From NCBI GenBank assembly GCA_020634315.1, contig JACKBV010000035.1, forward strand, positions 1 to 43,899: DNA of 43,899 nucleotides, written 5' to 3'. The DNA is from Ardenticatenaceae bacterium (GTDB lineage Bacteria > Chloroflexota > Anaerolineae > Promineifilales > Promineifilaceae). The notes under the pieces were generated by a model. It did not search any database, was not told where the DNA came from, and saw only the letters and a list, made by a program, of their open reading frames with translations. A program made the position numbers and the translations under genes. Below, in pieces: positions 34,506-43,037 of the stretch (positions within the stretch are counted from its first letter, which is position 1; each line of letters opens with the position of its first letter).

Positions 34506-34838
34506 TTACAGCGTCGCTCGTTTTTGTACAAAACGGCCGCATACAACGCCCAGCAACACCCCCAGCACAGCGCCCCCCCGCGCCAACCATTGCCCCGTAT
34601 CAAAAATGGCATCCGCTATGAATCCGGCAAAAGCGAAAACGGCCGTTGCCAACACGATGCAGCCCCCATACACCAACAACACATTTAGCAACTGCAACAC
34701 CACTTCAAACAAATTAAAATCTGTAAAAAGCAGCCAATAACTCCCGACAAAAAAAGTGATCACCGCAACTGACAGGCAAATAAACGCACCTAATTGCACC
34801 AACGACTGTATCGTTTGACTAACGGCAAAACTATCCAT
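34506..34838 (-). CDS. Hypothetical small membrane protein
   Basis: 110 residues with about three or four hydrophobic segments (LGAFICLSVAVITFFVGSYW, VVLQLLNVLLVYGGCIVLAT, GGAVLGVLLGVVCGRFV). No family was recognised. The ATG at 34838 is chosen because AGAGG precedes it by eight nt; a longer in-frame start at 34883 lacks a ribosome-binding site. The flanking gaps (34265-34505 and 34839-35105) show nothing clear apart from a CGGCCG core near 34533. Confidence 0.6.
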   Translation of the reverse strand: MDSFAVSQTIQSLVQLGAFICLSVAVITFFVGSYWLLFTDFNLFEVVLQLLNVLLVYGGCIVLATAVFAFAGFIADAIFDTGQWLARGGAVLGVLLGVVCGRFVQKRATL

Positions 34839-35105
34839 AACCAATACCTCTATGCTGCTTGTACCCATCATAAGACACAACACTTATTCTACGCCTTTCT
34901 GCGCATGCGTCAGGGAAATCGCCAAATTCCAGCGCCCCAAATCATCTTCGCAACGCTTGACACGGTAGAACATGCGTGCGAGAATCAATCTATCTTTTAC
35001 ACAGTTGTGCAAACAAGCAACACACCTTCACACGACGCCCCAAACCGCAAATAACCGGGCAAGCATTGATACCCTATTGATGCCGCCCGCCAAGGAAAGG
35101 AATAA

Positions 35106-36611
35106 ATGAAGCAAAATGCACTGACCGAAGCCGTGATGTCGTTGGCCGCACAAACACACGCATTCAGCGACGCTGATCTGGAACAGCCCTGGGCATGGGG
35201 GCCTCACGACGAAGGCGCACGCTTTGCCCTCATCGGCACATACCATGAACTGCGTGACCTGGCCGTGAAATTAGGTATGCTGCGGCGAGAAAAAGGGATA
35301 GCGGCAACGGCCGTTCACCATCTCCTCGCCCAAAACAACGCCGCCTACCGCGACCTACAAGCCGTGCTGCTCGGCATACCCCATGACCTGTACGAAACAC
35401 CCCCCGCCCCCGGCGAATGGCCGCTGCGCTCTGTTGTAGGACATATAATCGGTTCGCAGCGCCACTTTTTCACCCTTGTTGACTATGCGATACGCCGCTT
35501 GCGCCAAGACCCAACGCGTTCACCCCAACTTCCCCCCGACGAAACAGACAAAGTTGTTGGTCCGACCAGCGCATACATGCAGCTCGTGGAAGAAGGCACA
35601 ATTGCCGATTTGCTCACCTTTTATGATGGTCTGCACCAGCGCATGATGGACGAATTTGTGACCATCAGCGACACAGAACTGGATGGCATATCACTCTGGT
35701 GGGAAGAGATTGAATTTGACCTGCATCACCGCCTGCACCGCTTCGACGCCCACCTGCGCCAGCACACCATCCAGGCAGAAAAGACATTGGCGCAGCTTGG
35801 ACAGCCGCCCACCGAAGCGCGACAGTTGCTGCGCCTGGTATACAACGCCCTGGCTGAAGTTGAAGGCGTTCTCATTGGTGCGCCTGACCTGGGCACGGCG
35901 CAGCAGGCAGAATTGGCAGCAACCATCACCGCACGCGCAACGGCCGTTTCCACACGCATCGCCCAGGCACGACAATTGATTACGGCCGTTCAAACTGGCG
36001 ATCTGGACAGCGTGCAGCAGCTGCTCGCGGCAGAACCGCTCCTGGCAAATGCCCGGAATCAGGCGGGATTGTCCGCCATCATCACGGCCGCGTACCAGGG
36101 GCAGCGCCCCATCATCGACATTTTGGTTGCCGCCGGTGCAGAACGTGGCATCCACGAAGCAGTCGTCAGCGGCGACCTGGATTATGTGCAAACGCTCGTG
36201 CAAGAATGGCAAAGGTACACCAATCTGGTCAGCAAAGATGGCTTTACGCCGTTACAACTCGCCTGTTTCTTTAACCAGGAGGCCATCGCTCTCTGGCTCA
36301 TCGCGCAAGGCGCTGATGTACAGGCTGTGGCTCAAAATGACCTGCACATCCAGCCGCTGCACGCCGTCGTCACCAATGGCAACTTGACCATCGTTCGCGC
36401 TTTGTTGGCACAGGGCGCTGATGTCAATGCTCGCCAGCAAAATGCATTTACGCCGCTGCACACGGCTGCCGCCGCAGGCAATGTCGCGCTTGTCGAACTG
36501 CTGCTGGCACATGGCGCAGATAAAACGGCGCAGGATGGAGACGGCCGTATCCCATATGACCACGCACAGCTCAGAGAGCAAACGGCCGTTTACGCCCTCC
36601 TGCAACCATAG
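35106..36611 (+). CDS. DinB-like domain fused to ankyrin repeats
   Basis: 501 residues. About 70-235: DinB/YfiT-like four-helix domain with metal-ligand candidates in SVVGHIIGSQRHFF and a later histidine cluster HHRLHRFDAHLRQH. About 290-500: ankyrin repeats, clearest at QPLHAVVTNGNLTIVRALL, AQGADVNARQQ, FTPLHTAAAAGNVALVELL and AHGADKTAQDGDG. DinB-fold enzymes are often thiol transferases or damage-responsive proteins; ankyrin repeats bind proteins. The combination suggests a partner-directed enzyme, but no substrate is evident. AAAGGAATAA precedes the ATG. Several palindrome copies are present, one pair about 40 bp apart at 35940 and 35981. Confidence 0.85.
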   Translation: MKQNALTEAVMSLAAQTHAFSDADLEQPWAWGPHDEGARFALIGTYHELRDLAVKLGMLRREKGIAATAVHHLLAQNNAAYRDLQAVLLGIPHDLYETPPAPGEWPLRSVVGHIIGSQRHFFTLVDYAIRRLRQDPTRSPQLPPDETDKVVGPTSAYMQLVEEGTIADLLTFYDGLHQRMMDEFVTISDTELDGISLWWEEIEFDLHHRLHRFDAHLRQHTIQAEKTLAQLGQPPTEARQLLRLVYNALAEVEGVLIGAPDLGTAQQAELAATITARATAVSTRIAQARQLITAVQTGDLDSVQQLLAAEPLLANARNQAGLSAIITAAYQGQRPIIDILVAAGAERGIHEAVVSGDLDYVQTLVQEWQRYTNLVSKDGFTPLQLACFFNQEAIALWLIAQGADVQAVAQNDLHIQPLHAVVTNGNLTIVRALLAQGADVNARQQNAFTPLHTAAAAGNVALVELLLAHGADKTAQDGDGRIPYDHAQLREQTAVYALLQP

Positions 36612-36704
36612 AAACAAACCCTACCCAGCCTGCGCCAAATCTGACACACCTTGTCAGGATTTCCGATCATAATGAGCCATATCATTCAGCAAGCGGAGGT
36701 AATA

Positions 36705-37568
36705 ATGCAGCAATTAAAGGGGAAAATAGCCGTGGTCGCCGGAGCGACGCGCGGCGCAGGGCGCGGCATCGCCTGTATGCTCGGCGCAGCAGGGGCGACT
36801 GTTTATTGTACCGGGCGCAGCGTACACGGCCGTTCCGCCACACAAAACCGACCAGAAACCATCGAGGAAACGGCCGAACTCGTCACAGCCTATGGCGGCG
36901 AAGGCCATTACATGCAAGTTGACCACACCGACGAAGCGCAAGTCGCGGCACTGTTTGCGCGTGTGCAGCAAGAACAGGGGCGGCTGGACATCCTGGTCAA
37001 CGACATCTGGGGCGGCGATGAATTGAGCGAATGGGGCAAGCCGTTTTGGGAGTTAGATTGGCAAAAAGGGCGCTTAATGCTGGAACGCGCCGTGCATACC
37101 CACATCATCACCAGCCGTCACGGCGTTCCCCTCATGATTCCCCACAACCAGGGGCTGATCATCGAAATCACCGATGGCGATAATTACCAGTATCGCGGCA
37201 ACTTACTCTACGACCTCGCCAAAATCTCCACCATTCGCCTGGCAGAAGCGATGGCCGCCGATTTGCACGCCTACCAGATTACGGCGTTGGCCTTAACCCC
37301 CGGCTTTTTGCGCTCCGAAGCGATGCTCGATCACTTTGGCGTCACCGAAGCGACCTGGCGCGATGGTGCCAGACAAGACCCGCACTTCATTGCCTCAGAA
37401 ACGCCCTTTTACATTGGTCGCGCCGTCGCCGCCCTGGCCGCGGATCCCAATGTGCATGCAAAAGCGGGAACGGCCGTTGCCACCTGGACATTAGTCAAAG
37501 AGTACGGCTTCACCGACATGGATGGTTCGCAGCCCGATTGGGGTGCGTATGCAAGCGAAAATCTATAA
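36705..37568 (+). CDS. Short-chain dehydrogenase/reductase
   Basis: 287 residues. The NAD(P)-binding loop is GATRGAGRGIA near residues 13-23 and the active-site YxxxK is in LYDLAKIS. VNDIWGGDEL replaces the usual NNAG strand, as seen in a subgroup of longer SDRs. It reduces or oxidises an unidentified carbonyl or alcohol. GGAGGT stands five nt before the ATG at 36705; an in-frame ATG at 36651 has no such site. It shares orientation and close spacing with the next gene, separated by a CCTCCCGGAGG hairpin. Confidence 0.9.
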   Translation: MQQLKGKIAVVAGATRGAGRGIACMLGAAGATVYCTGRSVHGRSATQNRPETIEETAELVTAYGGEGHYMQVDHTDEAQVAALFARVQQEQGRLDILVNDIWGGDELSEWGKPFWELDWQKGRLMLERAVHTHIITSRHGVPLMIPHNQGLIIEITDGDNYQYRGNLLYDLAKISTIRLAEAMAADLHAYQITALALTPGFLRSEAMLDHFGVTEATWRDGARQDPHFIASETPFYIGRAVAALAADPNVHAKAGTAVATWTLVKEYGFTDMDGSQPDWGAYASENL

Positions 37569-37594
37569 AAACCGGCCTCCCGGAGGTTTATTTT
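37569..37594 (+). terminator. Hairpin between SDR and toroid-protein genes
   Basis: AAACC (37569-37573) and GGTTT (37585-37589) enclose CCTCCCGGAGG, followed by ATTTTT. It is a weak or attenuating terminator, the fourth member of the CCTCC/GGAGG hairpin family in the window. Confidence 0.45.
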
Positions 37595-37611
37595 TGAAAG
37601 AGGACACAATC

Positions 37612-38529
37612 ATGAATCTGACAGCCGAGAATTTACAAGCTGGTATCGCCTTTGTGCAAGCCAACGCTCGCGACATAGACAAAGCAATGTTTGCCTATCA
37701 TTGGCAGGATGGACCGGAAACGGCCGTTCTCGCGGCCCTTGCCCCCTATCAAAACGACGATGGCGGCTTTGGGCATGGCCTCGAACCAGACTTTCGCCTG
37801 CCCGCTTCCTCACCAATGGCGACATCCGTCGCCCTGCAATACTGCACAGCCATTAACGCCGCCGCCACAGAGCCACTTGTGCAAAAAGCGATCCGTTACT
37901 TATGCGAAACCTATCAAGAAGGGGATTTCTGGTATGCCACCGACCAGCAAGTTAACGATGCGCCACACGCCTTCTGGTGGCACGTCAACGAACTGACACC
38001 ACCCGACGAGACACGCTGGCCCAACCCCAGCGCCGAACTGGTCGGCTATCTCCATCGCTATGCTGAATTGGTGCCGCCCGCTTTGCTGGCACGCGCCACC
38101 GCTCGTGCCCAGGCAAACCTGGAGAGTTCGACCATCATCAGCGGTGATGCCGTGCAAAAATATAACATCTTGTGTTGGAAACAGGCGCAGCCCTATTTAC
38201 CGACGGCTTTGGCAACGGCCGTTACCGCCAAAATTCGCGCCACCTATGACCATTGGCATCCCACCTCGCCCGAAACATTCGGCGAACTAAGCATCATGGC
38301 CTTTGCCGCCACGCCACAAAGCATCATGGCCCAGCAATTCCCCGCCCTCGTTGACCAGCTTCTCGACCAGGAAATTGCGCGTCAGGGCGACGATGGCGGT
38401 TGGTGGCCCGCCTGGCATTGGGGCCAATACGAAGACACCTGGCCCATCGCCCAACGAGAATGGGCAGGCAAAATGACAGCAGACACGCTGTCTGTGCTGC
38501 GCAATTTTGGCAAAATTGAGCGCCACTAA
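37612..38529 (+). CDS. Alpha/alpha-toroid protein (terpenoid cyclase-like fold), function unknown
   Basis: 305 residues. Sequence features recall squalene-cyclase or prenyltransferase-fold repeats: ALAPYQNDDGGFGHGLEPD, AIRYLCETYQEGDFWY, and QGDDGGWWPAWHW, each with the QxxDGGF/W type turn. The full length is about half that of a true squalene-hopene cyclase and no DxDD acid motif was seen, so catalysis as a cyclase is not supported. AGAGGA precedes the ATG at 37612. The stop lies five bp before the stop of the convergent PIG-V-like gene. Confidence 0.78.
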   Translation: MNLTAENLQAGIAFVQANARDIDKAMFAYHWQDGPETAVLAALAPYQNDDGGFGHGLEPDFRLPASSPMATSVALQYCTAINAAATEPLVQKAIRYLCETYQEGDFWYATDQQVNDAPHAFWWHVNELTPPDETRWPNPSAELVGYLHRYAELVPPALLARATARAQANLESSTIISGDAVQKYNILCWKQAQPYLPTALATAVTAKIRATYDHWHPTSPETFGELSIMAFAATPQSIMAQQFPALVDQLLDQEIARQGDDGGWWPAWHWGQYEDTWPIAQREWAGKMTADTLSVLRNFGKIERH

Positions 38530-38534
38530 TCCTG

Positions 38535-39770
38535 TCAGCCAACCCAATACCCATTGGCAAACAGAATTGTAAACAGCGCCAGACAAACCAAGGAAACGGC
38601 CGTTACCAGACGATCCAGCCACGGCCGTTTCCCCCACTGCGCCAGCAAAATAAAAACCGGGAACAACACCCACATGTAACGGCGTTGGCTCATCAACAAG
38701 CCTGAACTAAACGGGATAATCACCCCCAACAACACAAACACACCCTCACTCCAACGCCGCTGGTAAAGCAGCACAAACCCCAAAAAGAGAAAAACCAGGA
38801 TAAAGCCAAAATCGAGCCAGTTATCCAGGTGAACGTGTCCCGCCAACAACGCTGCGCCCCAACCCGCATCCGGCGTTTGCAGCAGTCCGCCTATCGTCGT
38901 TAACGGCGAAGTTGGCTGGCGTGCCCACGCCGCCGCCCCATGCACAAAAGCCAACGGATCACCAAACATGCGCCACAAATACGCCATGTAAGCCAGCGTG
39001 CCCAATGGTGCCACCGCCGGCGCCAGCAGCGCCCAAAAAGAAGGCTTGCGGCTCATTTCGCCCTGCGCCCCTGCGTCTGGACGCTTATTTCGCCACTGCA
39101 TCCACCATTCCAGCAGCAGCATCGGCGCGACAATCAGCCCCACAAAACGCGTCAAAGCAGCGGCAATGCCCAACAGCGCGGCCACTTCCCAATAGCCGCG
39201 TCGCGCAAAATACAATGCGCCAATAGCCGTGAGCAAAAAGAGCGATTCCGTGTAAACGGCCGATCCAAAAAACGCCGCCGGGAAAATCAACCAATACCAG
39301 ATCGCCCGGTCTGCCACATCCTCACCCCAACTGTCAGCCACCAACTGGTAAAACAAAAACGACGCCAGCAGCAAGGCAACATTGCTGATCAAAATTCCAG
39401 CCACCAACGCATCCCCTACCAGCGAAGACACCGCCCGCATCAACAGCGGCAGCAGCGGGAAAAAGGCCACCGATGGCAGCGGCACACCCTCATACTTATA
39501 CCCTTCCTCAACAATGCTCACGTAAAAACCGGTGTCCCAACGGCTGCCAAACACATCCACCAACACATTCTCCGTCCCACGCAAATGATAAGGTGGCGGA
39601 TTAGAGCTATCGACAACCAACCCCACGCCCAAATAGGCAACCAGAAAAATTCCCAGGCGCGTCACGGCAAACAACAACACCGGCATCCACACCCGACGCG
39701 CAACCAAAACGCGCAGCCATGCCCTCTCCGCCACACGCGTTTCCTTGTTTTGTTCCATGACCATATCCAT
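38535..39770 (-). CDS. PIG-V-like mannosyltransferase family membrane protein
   Basis: 411 residues with about ten membrane segments. The large loop after the first helix has SRWDTGFYVSIVEEGY, with the conserved W-D pair near the active site in lipid-linked mannosyltransferases of the PIG-V group. AFFPLLPLLMR, FGSAVYTESLFLLT and AALTRFVGL follow in the expected order. It probably transfers a sugar from a polyprenol-phosphate donor onto a lipid or protein at the outer membrane face. GGAGAG precedes the ATG. A strong hairpin (39789-39830) lies between it and the upstream secreted-protein gene on the same strand. Confidence 0.82.
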   Translation of the reverse strand: MDMVMEQNKETRVAERAWLRVLVARRVWMPVLLFAVTRLGIFLVAYLGVGLVVDSSNPPPYHLRGTENVLVDVFGSRWDTGFYVSIVEEGYKYEGVPLPSVAFFPLLPLLMRAVSSLVGDALVAGILISNVALLLASFLFYQLVADSWGEDVADRAIWYWLIFPAAFFGSAVYTESLFLLTAIGALYFARRGYWEVAALLGIAAALTRFVGLIVAPMLLLEWWMQWRNKRPDAGAQGEMSRKPSFWALLAPAVAPLGTLAYMAYLWRMFGDPLAFVHGAAAWARQPTSPLTTIGGLLQTPDAGWGAALLAGHVHLDNWLDFGFILVFLFLGFVLLYQRRWSEGVFVLLGVIIPFSSGLLMSQRRYMWVLFPVFILLAQWGKRPWLDRLVTAVSLVCLALFTILFANGYWVG

Positions 39771-39788
39771 ACGACTTCTCTCCAGGGC

Positions 39789-39830
39789 TGTCAGGAGCCG
39801 CGCTTCGACAACAACGCGCGGCTCCTGACA
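39789..39830 (-). other. 15-bp intercistronic hairpin
   Basis: TGTCAGGAGCCGCGC (39789-39803) and GCGCGGCTCCTGACA (39816-39830) are perfect complements with a 12-nt loop. There is no U tract in either direction. It sits in the 74-bp gap between two minus-strand genes, so mRNA stabilisation or partial termination is more likely than full termination. Confidence 0.7.
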
Positions 39831-39844
39831 AGCGGCAACACCTG

Positions 39845-40324
39845 CTATGGCTGCTGTATAATCGGCAGATACAACACATTGCCCAGGTCAAACACCGGGC
39901 CATTGAACCCTGGCGGCGGCACAACCAATTGACCATCAGCGGTTAATTCGATGCTTTGCGTCGCCGAGGCATTGATGTCCACTTCCAAGGTGACGTTATA
40001 TTGCCCCAGGTTTGCTCCGGCGGAATTAACCAGGAATGTGGCCTGACCACTGCCATCAACCATGACCGTGCCGAAAAACTCGCCATTCACGTAAACGGCC
40101 GCTTCACTGCCCGGCGGATAATTACTTCCCGTAAACGCAAACAGGCTGCCCGGCGTGCCAGAAGATTCGTTGACTTCTAGCTCCGGCTCATACACCCCGG
40201 CCAGCCGTTCCCAGCTAATGGGCGCCGCTTCCAGGTCTACAAAGGGAACCATTGCCATGCCACACAGCAAAATCCCCAACGTTAACGACAAACGAATTAA
40301 TTGTTCACGATTCAAAAAACGCAT
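39845..40324 (-). CDS. Secreted protein with Ig/IPT-like domain
   Basis: 159 residues. A signal peptide covers residues ~1-33 (RLSLTLGILLCGMAMVPF). The mature part shows one beta-sandwich-like domain: GTPGSLFAFTGSNYPPGSE, AAVYVNGEFFG and YNVTLEVD, resembling IPT/TIG modules in which long-range polymers or adhesins use such domains. The C-terminus VLYLPIIQQP resembles the YLPLI-type tails frequent on secreted proteins of Anaerolineae. Function unknown; a role at the cell surface is likely. TAGGAGAG precedes the ATG. It is upstream of, and co-directional with, the PIG-V-like gene. Confidence 0.8.
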   Translation of the reverse strand: MRFLNREQLIRLSLTLGILLCGMAMVPFVDLEAAPISWERLAGVYEPELEVNESSGTPGSLFAFTGSNYPPGSEAAVYVNGEFFGTVMVDGSGQATFLVNSAGANLGQYNVTLEVDINASATQSIELTADGQLVVPPPGFNGPVFDLGNVLYLPIIQQP

Positions 40325-40516
40325 TTTTTACTCTCCTAAAGGTTGATTTTCATTGATGACCGCATGTCACGCACATGAAATCTCTTTCAAAACATTTTTT
40401 GCAAAAAGCACAGCGGCAAAACAGGTAAAGGTTTGTGGTCATGCGCCTGCACCATTTGCAAAATGGATAAACGAGCTACTCACAACATGGTCACTGCACC
40501 TCCCTGATGAATGGGA

Positions 40517-42031
40517 TCAGGAGCCGTCGCGTGGCTCTAGCAGATACAACGGGCCGACGGGCGTCACTTTTGCCACGCGCAGCAGTTCAATGGATGGGTT
40601 GTTGATGTAAATCGGCCGTTGCCCCAATTCCCGTAAAATCAGTTGATTCATTTCATTGCCGCCAATTAAGAAGCGGTTGATCACCAGCACATCCGGGCGT
40701 TGCCCTTCAACCAATTGCAAATATTGCACACCGGGCACGGTCTCCCACCAACCAAAGATAATGGCGTTTGGCTCGGCGTGCGCCAGAATGTCTTCGCTGC
40801 GCTGCCGCGTCCCCCAATCATCGGAACGATCCACAAGCGACCAATTCCAGGCCAACGCCAACAACACAGCACCAGCGATCATTGTGCGTCCCACCCAAAC
40901 AAAACGCCGCGCCGAGACATCTGCCCACAACCATTTAAGCAGTGCGTCGTAACCAATGCCCAGCCACAATGCCCAAATCAGGTAGGCGGGTAAGAACATG
41001 GTGTCTTTATCCACCACGCGGTAATTGATGTAAAAGATGGCATTGGCACAAAACATGAGGGCCAACATGCCACCCAAACGCCAATCGCGTCGGGAGATAA
41101 CGGCAATGCCGAGCAATCCTGGCCCAATGCCGATGACAAAGAAGGCATTCCATAGTTGGGCAACAAAATGGCCTACTTCCGGCCACATGCTTGCGATGGT
41201 GTAGCCGAACATCTGCCCCGAAAAGGATTTGCCAGAAATGAGCCACCAGAAGCCTGCCCAGGTTTGCAAATTGACCGGATGAAACTGCCCATTGGCGTCA
41301 TATGTCCCGGCATAGTTGAAAGCGGGCATTTGTCCGTAGCGATAAGGAAGAATGAGAAAAACGGTGAGGCCAAGGGCAACGGCCGTTCCCCCCACCACCC
41401 ACGTTCGCCATTGCACTAACAGGCGCGGCTGGCGTGTCAGCACATACCAGACACATCCGGGGATCAACAACACCGTCGCCGCATGATTGCCCATGCTCAA
41501 GGCCATCAGAAACAGGGGCAAGGCCAGTCGCCAGGGAGACGGCCGTTCCCCCCACCACAACAGCGACGACACCACACCCGCCATCAACGCCGTGTGCAAG
41601 GTGTACACCTCGGCAATCAAAGACATCGCCCACATATAAGGCGCAGTCGCCAGCAGCCCAATCGCGCCCCAGCGTGCCCATGCGCCCACCTGCCAACGGC
41701 GCAAAATGCGATCCGCCAGCCAGATAGTCACCGCGCCGCACACCGCCGAAAACAAATTCATGCGGTAGCCCATATCCCCCAGCGGCAGCCATGACCACAC
41801 TTTGCCCAACACCAGGTATAACGGATAACCGGTAGCGCGAATGATGCCATTGCTGGCAACGGCCGTTGTCAGCTCCGCACTATCCAGGTTGTAAATTGTG
41901 GGGGCCAATGTCAGCCCATACAGCAGCAAAGGCAGGATAAACGGCAGCCACTCCTGCCAGGAAAAGGCAGCCACCAGCCTCCAGGCGCGTGGCAATGACC
42001 CGCGCGAACGGCGAAAAATATATTCAGACAT
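40517..42031 (-). CDS. DUF2723 family membrane protein (glycosyltransferase-like)
   Basis: 504 residues with roughly eleven membrane segments. The DUF2723 start is clear: LTLAPTIYNLDSAELTTAVA, then GIIRATGYPLYLVLGK, where the D-S-A/E residues resemble the loop of GT-C protein O-mannosyltransferases. A later PYRYGQMPAFNYAGTYD loop and a soluble C-terminal domain (IIFGWWETVPGVQYLQL, DVLVINRFLIGG) follow. It probably glycosylates an exported protein or lipid. AAAGGAA precedes the ATG. The 192 bp between this gene and the secreted protein gene show no notable signal. Confidence 0.83.
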   Translation of the reverse strand: MSEYIFRRSRGSLPRAWRLVAAFSWQEWLPFILPLLLYGLTLAPTIYNLDSAELTTAVASNGIIRATGYPLYLVLGKVWSWLPLGDMGYRMNLFSAVCGAVTIWLADRILRRWQVGAWARWGAIGLLATAPYMWAMSLIAEVYTLHTALMAGVVSSLLWWGERPSPWRLALPLFLMALSMGNHAATVLLIPGCVWYVLTRQPRLLVQWRTWVVGGTAVALGLTVFLILPYRYGQMPAFNYAGTYDANGQFHPVNLQTWAGFWWLISGKSFSGQMFGYTIASMWPEVGHFVAQLWNAFFVIGIGPGLLGIAVISRRDWRLGGMLALMFCANAIFYINYRVVDKDTMFLPAYLIWALWLGIGYDALLKWLWADVSARRFVWVGRTMIAGAVLLALAWNWSLVDRSDDWGTRQRSEDILAHAEPNAIIFGWWETVPGVQYLQLVEGQRPDVLVINRFLIGGNEMNQLILRELGQRPIYINNPSIELLRVAKVTPVGPLYLLEPRDGS

Positions 42032-42383
42032 GTGCTTTCCTTTATTGAGCTGAACCTCGCGGCAACACGGTTCGGTACGTCATCATGAGAGTCGGAACAA
42101 ATCGAAAAAAGTTACGCAGTTCATAAAAATCCAAGTTCTTGCAGAATTTAGGGCAGTGGTAACACCGATTGCGTGTCTGACGGCAATGGGCCATGCACAA
42201 ACTGAAAAATCCAAAACCCAAATTTTCATTTTTAACTGCTATTTGCAAGTAAGATACGCTCCGCAAGCCCGATTGGATGAATCTGCAAGCAAAAACATCC
42301 AAATTGGCATTGGCTGCGTATGTTTAATCAGGCAACACGTCACAATTGGTTCCAATGAACCAAAATTTATAGAAAGGAGAGTG
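42032..42383. other. Divergent intergenic region before the ECF sigma gene
   Basis: 352 bp without a supported gene; the open frame upstream of 42384 lacks a start site and family sequence. The clearest element is TTGGTTCcaatGAACCAA (42346-42363), a 7-bp inverted repeat just before the AAGGAG ribosome-binding site, which could be an operator or leader hairpin. GGAAC occurs near 42093 but no paired ECF -10 element could be fixed. Confidence 0.35.
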
Positions 42384-43031
42384 ATGATCCTCGCGCAAGC
42401 GTTTGGCGGTTTGCGTACGTCCAAAGTAGAATATTGGCTCACCATGCGGATGAGAACGAGAACAGACGTGGACGTAACGCAGTTAGACGATACAACATTG
42501 ATGCGTGCAATCGCACAAAAACAGGAACTGGCTCTGGGCGAGCTGTATGATCGCTACGGCCGTCTTGTCTATACGATTGCCTATCGTCTGGTGCGAAACC
42601 CCGAAAGCGCTGAAGAAATAACCCTAGATATTTTCACCAGCATCTGGCACAAAGCGCACACTTATCAACCAGATCAGGCTCAAGTAAATACATGGCTGAC
42701 GCACATGACACGCAATCGCGCGATTGACAGGCTGCGCCGCGAAGCAGCACGCCCGCATCGCCACAGTGTAAGTTGGACTGAGGTAAGCACCGAACCGGAC
42801 AATCAACGAGAAAGCCCGGAAACGGCCGTTCATCTGACACTACAACAGCAAAAAGTGCGTGCAGCCATTGCCACCCTTTCCGAAGAACAGCAAGAAGTGC
42901 TGGCGTTAGCCTATTTCAACGGCTACAGCCACAGCGAAATTGCTGAAACATTGAACCAACCCCTGGGCACGATCAAGGGACGCATCCGCGCTGGTATGCA
43001 AAAACTTCGCTTTTTGTTACAAGACGTATAG
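42384..43031 (+). CDS. ECF-type RNA polymerase sigma factor
   Basis: 215 residues. Region 2: ALGELYDRYGRLVYTIAYRL, ESAEEITLDIFTSIWHKA and TWLTHMTRNRAIDRLR. Region 4: LSEEQQEVLALAYFNGYSHS, EIAETLNQPLGTIKGRIRAG. Region 3 is absent, as expected for ECF factors. The ATG at 42384 follows AAGGAG; a GTG three bases earlier is also possible. The variable linker between regions 2 and 4 contains a palindrome copy read as ETAVH. The anti-sigma factor gene follows six bp downstream. Confidence 0.93.
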   Translation: MILAQAFGGLRTSKVEYWLTMRMRTRTDVDVTQLDDTTLMRAIAQKQELALGELYDRYGRLVYTIAYRLVRNPESAEEITLDIFTSIWHKAHTYQPDQAQVNTWLTHMTRNRAIDRLRREAARPHRHSVSWTEVSTEPDNQRESPETAVHLTLQQQKVRAAIATLSEEQQEVLALAYFNGYSHSEIAETLNQPLGTIKGRIRAGMQKLRFLLQDV

Positions 43032-43037
43032 GAAATC

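Noticed and set aside
38940..39932. Plus-strand open frame of 330 residues
   Set aside because: Antisense to the PIG-V-like gene; composition dominated by His, Arg and Gln, with no domain.
42156..42383. 76-residue N-terminal extension of the ECF sigma factor
   Set aside because: AAGGAG immediately before 42384 fixes the start, and the extension has no sigma-factor sequence.
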